Assembly (NCBI RefSeq): GCF_041821025.1
Contig: NZ_JBGUAY010000003.1
Coordinates: forward strand, 1 to 64,000
Source of the DNA: Egicoccus sp. AB-alg6-2
GTDB taxonomy: Bacteria; Actinomycetota; Nitriliruptoria; Nitriliruptorales; Nitriliruptoraceae
Reading direction: 5' to 3'
DNA length: 64,000 nt
The notes under the pieces are model-generated. The model was given only the letters and a program-made list of their open reading frames with translations, did not search any database and was not told the origin of the DNA. This document shows, piece by piece, positions 46,128-54,459 of this stretch. The position numbers were made by a program, and so were the translations under genes. Positions within the stretch are counted from its first letter, which is position 1; every line of letters starts with the position of its first letter.

Positions 46128-47549
46128 TCATCGGCCCGCGCCCCCGGCCAGGCCGTTGGCGACCTCGAGTTCGACCAGGGACGCTTCGAGGTGGTCGAGC
46201 AGGCGTTGCAACGAGGGCACCCGGGCCCGACAACCGGTCAGCCCGAAGTCGAGCTCGCCGTCGTGGCTGGTGACGGTCACGTTGAGGGCCTGACCGTCGT
46301 AGGGGACCGATGCGGGGTACAACCCGTCGAGGCGGGCCCCGTTCCAGTACCGCGGTCCGGAGGGTCCGGGCACGTTCGAGACGACGAGGTTGAAGGCCGG
46401 CCTGCGCAGCGCCCGGAACCGGAACAGCGGCCCGAAGGCGACCGGCCCGAAGCTGAGCACGCTCAGCAGCAGGATCGCCGCCGGGTGCAGGTCGGCGAGC
46501 CGGGACTTCGAGTCGCGCATCGAACGGTGGATCAGCGCGAAGCGCTCCATCGGATCGGCGAGGTGGGTGCCGAGGTTGCACAGCACCACGCCCACCGCGT
46601 TGCCCGTGTCCGGCCGGTCGCTGGCGTCGCGCAGCGACACCGGCACCGCCGCGATCAGCGGGCGGTCCGGCAGCGCCTGCTGGTCGACCAGATAGCGGCG
46701 CAGCGCTCCAGCGGTCATCGCCAGCACCACGTCGTTGACCTTGCCGCCGGTGGCCGCGCCGACCGCCTTGACGCGGTCGAGATCCCAGGACTGGGCCGCG
46801 AAGCGACGGGCCGCGGTGATCGGCTGGTTGAGGATCGTCCGCGGGGCCTGGTAGGGCAGCGCGGCGGTGCGGTCCTCGAGCGAACTGGTCAGGGCCTCCA
46901 TCGCGACGACACCCGCCTCGCCCAGGGCACGGCCGGCCACCAGCAGGTCGTCCACCATGCCCCCGGTCAGCGAAGAGAGCAGCCCGCCCGCCCCGTCCGC
47001 GGCCGGAACGGCAGCGTGCCGCGTTCCTCCGCTGCGGGCCGGCTGCGACCACGGCGGGGGCATGTCGCGCTCGGCCTCGTCCTCGCTCAGGCTGCGCAGC
47101 AGCCACTTCATCGCCGTGGTCCCGTCGAGCAGGGCGTGGTGGACCTTCGTGTAGACCGCCAGTCGCCCGTCGGCGAGTCCCTCGATGACGTGGCTCTCCC
47201 ACAGCGGCCGGTTGCGGTCGAGCATGGTGCCGTGCAGCCGCGACACCAGGGTCAGCAGCTCCCGCACCGAGCCGGGATGGGGCAGCGCGGAGTGGCGGAC
47301 GTGGTATTCGAGGTCGAGGTCGTCGTCCTCGGTCCATGCCCACGGACCCAGACCCTTGAGCGTCCGGGTCGCACGCTGACGGAACAGCGGCGCGGGCTCG
47401 TGTGCGAGGGCGATCCGGTGCTGCTCGCGCACGAAGTCCGGACCCCCGTCCCGCGGCGGCTGGAACAGCTGCAGGCCACCGACGTGGAGCGGCCGGCCAC
47501 GCCCCTCGCCCAACAGGAAGATGGCGTCGGTGACGGGTACCGGTCGCAC
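46128..47549 (-). CDS. Wax ester synthase/diacylglycerol acyltransferase (WS/DGAT)
   Basis: A 473-residue WS/DGAT that transfers acyl groups from acyl-CoA to long-chain alcohols or diacylglycerol, forming storage wax or triacylglycerol. The active-site motif HHxxxDG is KVHHALLDGTT (His137, His138, Asp142, Gly143). Further landmarks are PLWE (115-118), NDVVLAMTAGALRRYL, and SNVPGP near residue 375. Length is typical of the actinobacterial family. The GTG at 47549 has GGGGAA upstream and yields the usual N-terminal TDAIFL segment. It lies between rpsO and purE with no obvious functional link. Confidence 0.92.
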   Translation of the reverse strand: MRPVPVTDAIFLLGEGRGRPLHVGGLQLFQPPRDGGPDFVREQHRIALAHEPAPLFRQRATRTLKGLGPWAWTEDDDLDLEYHVRHSALPHPGSVRELLTLVSRLHGTMLDRNRPLWESHVIEGLADGRLAVYTKVHHALLDGTTAMKWLLRSLSEDEAERDMPPPWSQPARSGGTRHAAVPAADGAGGLLSSLTGGMVDDLLVAGRALGEAGVVAMEALTSSLEDRTAALPYQAPRTILNQPITAARRFAAQSWDLDRVKAVGAATGGKVNDVVLAMTAGALRRYLVDQQALPDRPLIAAVPVSLRDASDRPDTGNAVGVVLCNLGTHLADPMERFALIHRSMRDSKSRLADLHPAAILLLSVLSFGPVAFGPLFRFRALRRPAFNLVVSNVPGPSGPRYWNGARLDGLYPASVPYDGQALNVTVTSHDGELDFGLTGCRARVPSLQRLLDHLEASLVELEVANGLAGGAGR

Positions 47550-47667
47550 GAGGTTCCCCGTTCGTCCTGGCCTGCGAAGGTGACGCGCGACGCTACCGCT
47601 GCCTTCGGCCCGCCACACGCGTGCGTGCGGCCGTGCGCCGGCGCGACCTCCGGGGAGGGGGCGCCGG

Positions 47668-48153
47668 TCAGGGCGTGCCGAACAGGTCGTGTCCGCGCTG
47701 CTTTGCCTCGGCCGCGAGCTCGGCGCGGTGGTCGCGGAGCTTTCCCGCGAGTTCGGCGTTGCCGACGGCCAGGATGCGCAGGGCGAGCAGCCCCGCATTG
47801 GCGGCGCCGCCGATGGCCACCGTGGCGACGGGAACCCCGCGGGGCATCTGCACGATCGAGAGCAGCGAGTCGAGTCCGTCGAGGGTCTTGAGGGCGACCG
47901 GGACCCCGATGACGGGCAGTTCGGTGACGCTGGCCAGCATGCCGGGCAGGTGGGCCGCTCCCCCGGCGCCGGCGATGATGACCTCGAAACCCCGCTCGGC
48001 GGCGACGTGTCCGAAGGCGAGCATCTCGTCGGGCATCCGGTGGGCGGACACGACCTGCTCGTGGCAGTCGACTCCGAACCGGCGGACGATCTCGGACGCC
48101 TCGCGCATCACCGGGTGGTCGGACGCGGATCCCATGACGACGGCGACGCTCAC
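47668..48153 (-). CDS. purE: N5-carboxyaminoimidazole ribonucleotide mutase
   Basis: PurE converts N5-CAIR to CAIR in purine synthesis. The 161-residue class I enzyme has [12 protein letters not shown], the SAHRMPDEM loop with catalytic His, and [15 protein letters not shown]. It has normal length. The GTG start overlaps the purK stop (GTGA), so purK-purE are coupled as in most bacteria with this two-step route. There are 118 bases between purE and the WS/DGAT start, in which I saw nothing certain. Confidence 0.96.
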   Translation of the reverse strand: MSVAVVMGSASDHPVMREASEIVRRFGVDCHEQVVSAHRMPDEMLAFGHVAAERGFEVIIAGAGGAAHLPGMLASVTELPVIGVPVALKTLDGLDSLLSIVQMPRGVPVATVAIGGAANAGLLALRILAVGNAELAGKLRDHRAELAAEAKQRGHDLFGTP

Positions 48154-49304
48154 GAGGTGGCCTCCTGTCCGGTCGGTTGCGCAATGGCGGCGGCGGGCCG
48201 CGTGAGGACGTCGGCGGCGTGGACCGCCAGCGTCCGGGCACGCTCGAGGTCGTCGTCGGTGGCGGTGACGTGCCCGAGCTTGCGACCCCGGCGATAGGCC
48301 TTGCCGTAGAGGTGGACGGCCGCGCCGGGCGCCGCACCCAGCGTGTCGGCGAGCCGGTCGGCGGGATCCACCTCACCGCCGACGACGTTGACCATCGCCG
48401 CGGCACCCCGCGGGCTCGGATCACCGAGCGGCAGGTCCGCGACGGCGCGCAGATGGTTCTCGAACTGCGAGGTGACCGCGCCCTCGATCGTGACGTGTCC
48501 GGCGTTGTGGGGGCGGGCGGCCAGTTCGTTGAGCAGCACCCGGTCCCCGGCGACGAACAGCTCCACCGAGAGCATGCCGACGGACCCGATCACCTCGGCG
48601 ACGAGCCCGCCGATGCGGCGGGCCTCGGCGACCGTCGACGCGGCGACGCGCGGTGGCTGCAGCACCTCACGGCACATGGCGTCGACCTGCACCGTCTCCA
48701 CCGGGTCGTACACCGCGCGTTCGCCGCCGGGGCGACGCGCGACCAGTACGGCCAGCTCGGCGGTGAGCGCGATCCGGGGTTCGACCAGCAGCGGGTCCCC
48801 GTCGACCTCGGCCAGGACCGCCTCGGCGGCGTCCGGGCCCTCGACCACCCACACGCCGCGGCCGTCGTAGCCACCCCGGGGCCGCTTGAGCACGAGCGGC
48901 CAGCCGTGATCGCCCGCGAAGGCCGTGATGCCCGCCAGTTCGTGCGCGAGCGTCCAGGGGGCCACCGGCACGCCGGCCGCGCCCAGGACCTCGCGCTGTC
49001 GGACCTTGTCGGTGGCGATGTCGAGGGTGTCGGCCGACGGACGCACGGCCGTGCCCTCGTCCTGCAGCGCCCGCATCGTGGCCAGGTCGACCAGTTCGTG
49101 CTCGACCGTCAGCACGTCGACCTGTTCGGCGAGGCGGCGCAGGCCCTGCGCGTCGGGGTCCCCCTCGATCACGTCGGGCCACACCGCGGCGACGGCGTCA
49201 CCGGGACGGGCGAGGAAGACCAGACGTAACCCGAGGCGGGCCGCCGGCGGCAGCAACATGCGCGCGAGCTGCCCGCCACCCACGACCCCGATCGTTGGCG
49301 ACAT
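48150..49304 (-). CDS. purK: N5-carboxyaminoimidazole ribonucleotide synthase
   Basis: PurK carboxylates AIR with bicarbonate and ATP, giving N5-CAIR for PurE. The 384-residue ATP-grasp protein has the N-terminal [29 protein letters not shown] (ATP-binding), [19 protein letters not shown] (the usual position of the E-x-E strand), and [18 protein letters not shown], which is the family signature. ATG start. It lies 54 bases downstream of a GNAT acetyltransferase gene that ends with a hairpin. Confidence 0.95.
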   Translation of the reverse strand: MSPTIGVVGGGQLARMLLPPAARLGLRLVFLARPGDAVAAVWPDVIEGDPDAQGLRRLAEQVDVLTVEHELVDLATMRALQDEGTAVRPSADTLDIATDKVRQREVLGAAGVPVAPWTLAHELAGITAFAGDHGWPLVLKRPRGGYDGRGVWVVEGPDAAEAVLAEVDGDPLLVEPRIALTAELAVLVARRPGGERAVYDPVETVQVDAMCREVLQPPRVAASTVAEARRIGGLVAEVIGSVGMLSVELFVAGDRVLLNELAARPHNAGHVTIEGAVTSQFENHLRAVADLPLGDPSPRGAAAMVNVVGGEVDPADRLADTLGAAPGAAVHLYGKAYRRGRKLGHVTATDDDLERARTLAVHAADVLTRPAAAIAQPTGQEATS

Positions 49305-49326
49305 CGAGCAGCTCCGGACGACGGGG

Positions 49327-49343
49327 CACGGTCGACGACCGTG
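49327..49343 (-). terminator. Hairpin after the GNAT gene
   Basis: A perfect 7-bp stem (CACGGTC/GACCGTG) with a 3-base loop begins 16 bases past the GNAT stop and ends 23 bases before the purK ATG. It has no T-run. It plausibly separates the GNAT and purKE transcripts. Confidence 0.4.
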
Positions 49344-49358
49344 TGAGGAGGCCGAAGC

Positions 49359-49877
49359 CTACAAGTCGCGGCGGTAGCGGACCTCGCACACCCGCATGCC
49401 GTAGACCTCCTCGAACCGTTCGCCGCCCTCGTCGTAGTGCCAGCCCTCCCGCTCGTAGAAGGCGCGGGCGCGCTGGTTACGGTCCACCACCCACAACACC
49501 GCCTGCTTGTGGCCGCCCTCGCGCAGGGCGTCCTGCGAGGCGAGCAGCAACTGGCGACCGTGGCCACGTCCCCAGGCCGTCGGCAGGACGTTGAGGACGT
49601 AGATCTCGCCGACCCCGACGGCCTCCTCGGCGACGGCGGTGGGGCCGGAGACGGCGAAGCCGAGCGGACGATCGTGCTGGTCGACGCAGACCAGTCGGGT
49701 CACGCCTTCGACCGGTGTGCGGGCGAGCACCTGCTCCCACACGCCGACCCGTTCGTCGACGGACAGGCCGTCGAGATAGGCGTCGGGCATCAGGTCCCGG
49801 TAGGCGGCCTGCCACGCGGCGACGTGGACCTCGCCGAGGGCCTGGGCATCGCGCGGTTGTGCGCTCCTGATCCTCAT
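49359..49877 (-). CDS. GNAT-family N-acetyltransferase
   Basis: A 172-residue GNAT enzyme: acetyl-CoA-dependent acyl transfer to an amine. The start (IRSAQPRDAQALGEVHVAAWQAAYRDLMPDAYL) is typical of the RimI/YhbS-like subgroup of small actinobacterial GNATs. The acetyl-CoA site is VLPTAWGRGHGRQLLLAS (motif A, R/Q-x2-G-x-G/A), followed by VVDRNQRARAFYEREGW (motif B). The substrate is not predictable. GAGGAG lies seven bases before the ATG. A 98-base gap separates it from the DUF4383 gene, in which I saw nothing certain. Confidence 0.9.
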   Translation of the reverse strand: MRIRSAQPRDAQALGEVHVAAWQAAYRDLMPDAYLDGLSVDERVGVWEQVLARTPVEGVTRLVCVDQHDRPLGFAVSGPTAVAEEAVGVGEIYVLNVLPTAWGRGHGRQLLLASQDALREGGHKQAVLWVVDRNQRARAFYEREGWHYDEGGERFEEVYGMRVCEVRYRRDL

Positions 49878-49975
49878 CGTCGTGCTCCTCGGCGCGACGG
49901 CGCGCGCTCCCGGGGCGATGGACCCGGGAGCCGCGCTCGGCGTGCTCCGGCTGGGATCGGCGGCGTACGCGTCCC

Positions 49976-50416
49976 TCACCGGCGGGTGTTCGCCGTCGAA
50001 CGGTCACGCGCGGGCCACAACGCGATGGCCAGACCGGCCAGGGCGCTGACGAGGTGCAGGATGTTGTCGGCCTGGTTGAGGGCCAGGAAGTTGGCCTGGT
50101 CGTCGGAGTTGGCCACGAACAGTCCGTAGACGAACGTCGCGCCGTAGCCCACGGCCAACAGCCAGCCATAGGTGCGTGCCCGGTCCAGCGTGCTCCACAG
50201 CGCCAGGCCGGCGGCGCCGATCAGCAGGTGCACGATGTTGTGCAGCGGGTTGACCTCGAAGCCGAGCAGGAGGTCGCCCTCGGGCTCGGCGAACCCGTCG
50301 AACCCGGTCACCAGGAAGCCCGCGAGTCCAACCAGGACGTAGATGATGCCGATGGCCAGGGCCAGGTACTGCGCCGGGTGTTTTCCGGCACCGTTCGCGC
50401 GTGCAGCGTTGCTCAT
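49976..50416 (-). CDS. DUF4383 four-helix membrane protein
   Basis: A 146-residue protein with four hydrophobic helices. The DUF4383 hallmark is the repeated H-x2-H-x-LxG pattern: NPLHNIVHLLIGAAGLALW in helix two and NQADNILHLVSALAGLAIALW in helix four. Function is unknown; the histidines could bind metal or a quinone-like ligand. GAGGGGGAG precedes the ATG. It stands alone in the 168-base-spaced interval after ribF, so it is probably transcribed separately. Confidence 0.85.
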   Translation of the reverse strand: MSNAARANGAGKHPAQYLALAIGIIYVLVGLAGFLVTGFDGFAEPEGDLLLGFEVNPLHNIVHLLIGAAGLALWSTLDRARTYGWLLAVGYGATFVYGLFVANSDDQANFLALNQADNILHLVSALAGLAIALWPARDRSTANTRR

Positions 50417-50584
50417 CCGTGCTCCCCCTCGTCGTGTCCGGTGAGTGTCGGCCACGGCGGCCCGGGTTCCACGGGCGGGAGGGTCGAAACGGTCATGGCC
50501 GCGACGACTTGTCTGGTCGTGTGACCAAACGGTTGCCACCGTTCGGACGGTCCGGGGTCACCGCCGCTGCCCGGCAGGTCCGCC

Positions 50585-51523
50585 TCAGCCCAGCAACACG
50601 CGTGCACGCGCGATGTCGGCCTGGATCTGGGCGACGAGCGCATCCACCCCGTCGAACCGCTGTTCGTCCCGGAGGCGGTGCTCGAAGCCGACCTCGAGGT
50701 CGCGCCCGTAGAGATCGACGTTCCGGTCGGCATCGAGCAGGTGGACCTCGACGGTGCGGCTGCGCCCGTCGAACGTCGGCCGCAGCCCGACGTTGGTGAC
50801 GGCGGGCCACCGCCGCCCTCCGACGCCGGCGGTGCCGGCATAGACGCCGTTGCCAGGGACCAACCGCCCCGGCGGCACCGCGACGTTGGCGGTCGGCACG
50901 CCGATGGTGCGTCCGCGTCCCTCGCCCTCGACGACCTCGCCGTGCAGGCAGTACGGACGGCCGAGGGCACGGTTCGCCCACGACAATCGCCCGTTCGTCA
51001 ACGCCTCACGGACCGCCGAGGAGGAGATGGGCCGGCCCTCGAGTTCGAGCAGCGTGACCGCTTCGACCTCGAAGTCGTGTTCCTCGCCGCCCTCGACCAG
51101 GCTGACGACGTCACCGGCGGCACGATGGCCGAAGCGGAAGTTCGTCCCGACGATGAGCCGTCGCGTCGCCAACGGCCGTGCCAGGACCTCGGTCACGAAC
51201 GCCTCGGGCGTCAACTGCGACAGCTCCGGCGTGAACGCCAGCACCACCACGAGGTCGACCTCGAGCTCGAGGAGGGCGGCCACCCGCTCCTCGAGGGGCT
51301 GCAACGCCAGCGGTTCGCTCCCGGGCCGCAGCACAGCGGCGGGATGCGGGTCGAACGTGATCGCCACCGCACGTGCACCGCGGCCGCGGGCCGCGTCGAC
51401 CGCGCGCCGCAGCAACACCTGGTGCCCCTTGTGGACCCCGTCGAAGTTGCCGATCGTCACCACCGAGTCGACCGGCGTCAGCTGCCCGAGGTCGCGGACA
51501 CCGCCGTGGAACACCTCGCTCAC
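50585..51523 (-). CDS. ribF: Bifunctional riboflavin kinase/FAD synthetase
   Basis: RibF phosphorylates riboflavin to FMN and adenylates it to FAD. The 312-residue protein has the N-terminal nucleotidyltransferase motif GNFDGVHKGHQ and ISSSAVREAL, and the C-terminal riboflavin kinase (GRTIGVPTANV, VEVHLLDADRNVDLYG). The GTG start overlaps the truB stop by four bases, as often seen in the truB-ribF pair. It is the last gene of the rimP-nusA-infB series. Confidence 0.95.
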   Translation of the reverse strand: MSEVFHGGVRDLGQLTPVDSVVTIGNFDGVHKGHQVLLRRAVDAARGRGARAVAITFDPHPAAVLRPGSEPLALQPLEERVAALLELEVDLVVVLAFTPELSQLTPEAFVTEVLARPLATRRLIVGTNFRFGHRAAGDVVSLVEGGEEHDFEVEAVTLLELEGRPISSSAVREALTNGRLSWANRALGRPYCLHGEVVEGEGRGRTIGVPTANVAVPPGRLVPGNGVYAGTAGVGGRRWPAVTNVGLRPTFDGRSRTVEVHLLDADRNVDLYGRDLEVGFEHRLRDEQRFDGVDALVAQIQADIARARVLLG

Positions 51524-52476
51524 GTGCCGGTCCCTTCGACGTCCACGAGTTCCTCCGGTCGGGTCCACACCAGCTCCGAGCGGGCCAGCTCACCACGATC
51601 GGCGAACACGCCGACGAGTCGGTCGCCGAAGCGGACCGCGTACGCACCCTCGATGCCCTGCGATGGCAGCAGCGGCTTTCCCTGCGTCAGCCCGAAGGCG
51701 ACCGCGGCATCCTCCACCTCGACCGTCGGCAGCGTGCGTGCGACGGCGTCCTCGGGTCGCAACAGCACGCGGTCCAACGCGCCCGCCGCGACTGCGTCCT
51801 GCACGACGTCGAGGTCGACGGCCTCGTCGGCCCCGAAGGCGCCGTTGGCCACCCGCCGCAACGACGTCAGGCTGGCCCCCACCCCGAGTGCGGCACCGAT
51901 GTCGTGCGCCAGCGTGCGGACGTAGGTACCGGGCGAGCAGGTCACCAGGAACGACACCCGGGGATGGTCCGGGTCGGTCGTGTCGTAGGCGTCCAGCATC
52001 AGGTCGTGGACGGTGACCGGCCGCGGCTCGCGCTCGACCTCCTCGCCGCGTCGCGCGATCTCGTGCAGGCGTTCCCCGCCGACCTTGACGGCCGACACCA
52101 TCGGTGGCACCTGCTCGAGATCGCCCTGGAAGCGGGTGAGCACCTCGCACACGCGCTGCTCGTCGAGGTCGGCGGCGGACGTGGTCGCCAGCACCTCGCC
52201 GTCAGCGTCCTGGGTCGAGGTCACCACGCCCAGCACCATCTGGGCCGCGTACGTCTTGCGGCCCGCCTGCAGGAACCGCACGAGCCGTGCGGCCCGCCCG
52301 AGACACACCACGAGCACACCCGTCGCGGCCGGGTCGAGGGTGCCGGTGTGCCCGACCCGGTTCTGACCGACGGCGCGCCGGACCCGCTGGACCACGTCGT
52401 GCGACGTCGGCCCGGCCGGCTTGTCCACGACCAGGACACCGTCGACGTCGTCCGGACTGCGGCGCTTGCGACCCAT
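51520..52476 (-). CDS. truB: tRNA pseudouridine-55 synthase TruB
   Basis: TruB makes pseudouridine 55 in the T-loop of tRNAs. The 318-residue protein has the catalytic Asp48 in the motif HTGTLDPAATG, followed by VPPMVSAVKVGGERLHEIARRG and TCSPGTYVRTLAHDIG (KP-type and tRNA-binding motifs), and a C-terminal PUA-like region. The ATG overlaps the nrnA-like gene stop (TGATG) and its own stop overlaps ribF. It is full length. Confidence 0.95.
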   Translation of the reverse strand: MGRKRRSPDDVDGVLVVDKPAGPTSHDVVQRVRRAVGQNRVGHTGTLDPAATGVLVVCLGRAARLVRFLQAGRKTYAAQMVLGVVTSTQDADGEVLATTSAADLDEQRVCEVLTRFQGDLEQVPPMVSAVKVGGERLHEIARRGEEVEREPRPVTVHDLMLDAYDTTDPDHPRVSFLVTCSPGTYVRTLAHDIGAALGVGASLTSLRRVANGAFGADEAVDLDVVQDAVAAGALDRVLLRPEDAVARTLPTVEVEDAAVAFGLTQGKPLLPSQGIEGAYAVRFGDRLVGVFADRGELARSELVWTRPEELVDVEGTGT

Positions 52477-53501
52477 CAGGCGCTCCGCAGCGCGGCGACG
52501 ACGCCGGCGACGACGTCCTCGACCGGTCCCGCCGCGGAGAAGCCGGCGGCGAACGCGTGCCCGCCGCCGCCGAACCCCTCGGCGATCGTGCCCACGTCGA
52601 CGCGGCCGTGCGAGCGCATGGACGCGCGCCAGGTCCCGTCGGGCGCCGGCTTGCACACCAACGCCACCTCGGCGACGTCCGCCGTGCGGACCACGTCGAT
52701 CAACGCCTCGGTCGCCTCCAGCCCCGCCCCCGTCAGCGCGAGCTCGTCCGCCGTGAGGTGGGTGTGCACGAGCGCGACGTCGGGCACGAACGTCAGCCGC
52801 TCCAGCGCGCGCCCGAGCAGGCGCAGCTCCCCCAACGACGCGGTGCCGTACAGGCGGCGGGTCAGCTCGGCGTGCTCGACGCCGACGTCGATCAGCCGAC
52901 CCCCGAACTCCATCGCCGCACGGTCGGTCGACGAGTGTCCGAAACGGCCCGTGTCGGTGACCAACCCGACGTACAGGCAGGTCGCCAACTCGACCGTCAG
53001 CGGCACCTCGAGCCGATGCAGGAGTTCGTCGACGATCAGCACCGTGGCGGCCGCCCGTGGCGCGACCAGGCGCACGTCGCCGAAGGCGGTGCTCGAAGCG
53101 TGGTGGTCGACCACGATCGTGGGCACGCCCGCGTCGAGCAGGTGCCCGATGCTGCCGAGGCGGGCCGGGCTGGCAGCGTCGAGGGTCACCAGCAGGTCCA
53201 CGTCGGCCGGTTCGGGCAACGCAGAGGGGGGCACGAGGTCGCGTACGCCCGGGAGGTCGGCGAGGGGCGCCGGCACTTTCAGCGGCTCCTCCCCGACCGT
53301 CGGCACGGTCCGGGCGCCCAGGCCGGACAGTGCGACGTGCAGTGCCAGCGCCGCGCCGAGCGCATCCCCGTCGGGGCCGACGTGGGCCGCCAGCACGATG
53401 CGACCCCCGGCGTGCGCGCACGCGGCGAGGCGGTGCACCGCCGCGGTGAACACGTCCTCGTCGACGTCGGCGAGCCAGGCTGGCGCGACGGGCATGCTCA
53501 C
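52476..53501 (-). CDS. nrnA: DHH/DHHA1 phosphoesterase (NrnA-like nanoRNase/pAp phosphatase)
   Basis: NrnA-like proteins degrade very short RNAs and, in many Actinobacteria, dephosphorylate pAp or hydrolyse cyclic dinucleotides. The 341-residue product has motif I HVGPDGDALGAA (His40, Asp44, Asp46), the DHH motif (VVDHHASST) and the C-terminal DHHA1 GGGGH motif (GFGGGGHAFAAGF). It starts at a GTG that overlaps the rbfA stop. Its place between rbfA and truB is the conserved one. The exact substrate cannot be determined from sequence. Confidence 0.93.
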   Translation of the reverse strand: MSMPVAPAWLADVDEDVFTAAVHRLAACAHAGGRIVLAAHVGPDGDALGAALALHVALSGLGARTVPTVGEEPLKVPAPLADLPGVRDLVPPSALPEPADVDLLVTLDAASPARLGSIGHLLDAGVPTIVVDHHASSTAFGDVRLVAPRAAATVLIVDELLHRLEVPLTVELATCLYVGLVTDTGRFGHSSTDRAAMEFGGRLIDVGVEHAELTRRLYGTASLGELRLLGRALERLTFVPDVALVHTHLTADELALTGAGLEATEALIDVVRTADVAEVALVCKPAPDGTWRASMRSHGRVDVGTIAEGFGGGGHAFAAGFSAAGPVEDVVAGVVAALRSA

Positions 53502-53977
53502 GCCTGCTCGTCCCCGGACGTCACGCCGTCGTTCCCGGACGTCACGCCGTCATCGCTGGACGTCACGGCGCCCTCACCGGACGACCGGGACTCGTCCTGC
53601 TCGAGCTTGCGGAGCAGTTGCTCGACGCGATTGGCCTGCTCGACCACCGGGTCGGGACGAAACCGAAGCTCGGGCGAGGTGCGCAGCCTGGCGCGACGCC
53701 CGACCATCCCACGCAGGCGCGGTGCCGCCGCCGCGAAGCCGGCCTCGACCTCGTGGGCCTCGGGGAGGCGGTCGCCGCCCGTGCGACGCGGATCGCCGGT
53801 CACCAGCGAGGGGTCGAGGGTCGAGTAGTAGATGGTCGCGACCTCGTGGTCCTGGGTGACCTCGGCCTCCGTGATGGTGATCAGCTGCAGGCGCGGATCG
53901 GCGATCTCGGTCTCGAGGAGGTCCGCCACGGCGGCGCGCACGGCCTGGTCGACGCGTGGGTTGCGCTTCTTGACCAT
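53498..53977 (-). CDS. rbfA: 30S ribosome-binding factor RbfA
   Basis: RbfA helps 16S rRNA 5'-end processing and 30S maturation. The 159-residue protein has the KH-fold segment with PRLQLITITEAEVTQDHEVATIYYS and TSPELRFRPDPVVEQANRVEQLL. The last 30 residues are an acidic Ser/Gly repeat tail (three 7-residue units of the form DGVTSG) that is not needed by the fold. The ATG is followed by VKKRNPRVDQ, the usual start, with AAACTCC/GGAG-like sequence before it. It is followed by the overlapping nrnA-like gene. Confidence 0.94.
   Translation of the reverse strand: MVKKRNPRVDQAVRAAVADLLETEIADPRLQLITITEAEVTQDHEVATIYYSTLDPSLVTGDPRRTGGDRLPEAHEVEAGFAAAAPRLRGMVGRRARLRTSPELRFRPDPVVEQANRVEQLLRKLEQDESRSSGEGAVTSSDDGVTSGNDGVTSGDEQA
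53508..53570 (-). repeat. Three tandem 21-bp repeats at the 3' end of rbfA
   Basis: Three adjacent 21-base units (starting 53508, 53529 and 53550) share TCG-n5-GGACGTCACGCCG. They encode the acidic repeat tail of RbfA. The unit length equals that of the repeat at 7551, but the sequence differs. Confidence 0.8.
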
Positions 53978-54044
53978 CGGAAACTCCTTCGGGCCGGCCG
54001 GACCGGCGGATCGGCGGGGAGCGCCCCCGGACAGGGCGCCGTGT

Positions 54045-54386
54045 TCAGGGCAGCGACGGCAGGCCGGGACCGTCGGCGTCGAGCGTGTCGGCGAGGTCCT
54101 CACTGCCGAGCACGACGATACGGGGATCGCGCTCGAGCACCGCGGTCACACGGTCGAGGACGCGATCGACCCCGGTGTGCGTCGAAGCGGCGACGGCGAC
54201 CCCGAGGACGGCCCGCTGCCAGCGCTCCTGCTCGCCCACCTCGGCGACCGAGACCCCGAGTTCGTTGCTCAGCGCCGCCTTGGCGCGGTTGAGCAGGGCC
54301 CGCTTGCCCTTGAGGTTGTCGACACCGGGCAGATGCACCTCGATGCGCGCGACGCCGTAGTGGACGCGGCCGTGCCCGGAGCTCAC
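54045..54386 (-). CDS. ylxP: DUF503/YlxP-like protein
   Basis: A 113-residue DUF503 protein, here as usual between infB and rbfA. The fold markers are VARIEVHLPGVDNLKGKRALLNRAKAALSNELGVSVAEV and WQRAVLGVAVAAST. The family is thought to take part in ribosome biogenesis; its exact function is unsettled. GTG start. A strong terminator-like hairpin separates it from infB, so it may depend on read-through or its own promoter. Confidence 0.9.
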   Translation of the reverse strand: MSSGHGRVHYGVARIEVHLPGVDNLKGKRALLNRAKAALSNELGVSVAEVGEQERWQRAVLGVAVAASTHTGVDRVLDRVTAVLERDPRIVVLGSEDLADTLDADGPGLPSLP

Positions 54387-54413
54387 GCGCGGCCTCCTGC
54401 TGCAGCGGTTCTC

Positions 54414-54453
54414 CCGGCGCCCGGCCCGTCAACGTGCATGGGCCGGGCGCCGG
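54414..54453 (-). terminator. Strong GC hairpin after infB
   Basis: A perfect 14-bp stem (arms 54414-54427 and 54440-54453) with a 12-base loop lies just past the infB stop at 54460. No T-tract follows. It is the strongest hairpin seen in the window and probably limits transcription from infB into ylxP. Confidence 0.75.
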
Positions 54454-54459
54454 TTGCGG

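Noticed and set aside
51520-53421. A fusion of TruB with an upstream N-terminal domain
   Set aside because: The upstream extension runs through the nrnA-like gene in another frame and has no homology; TruB starts at 52476.
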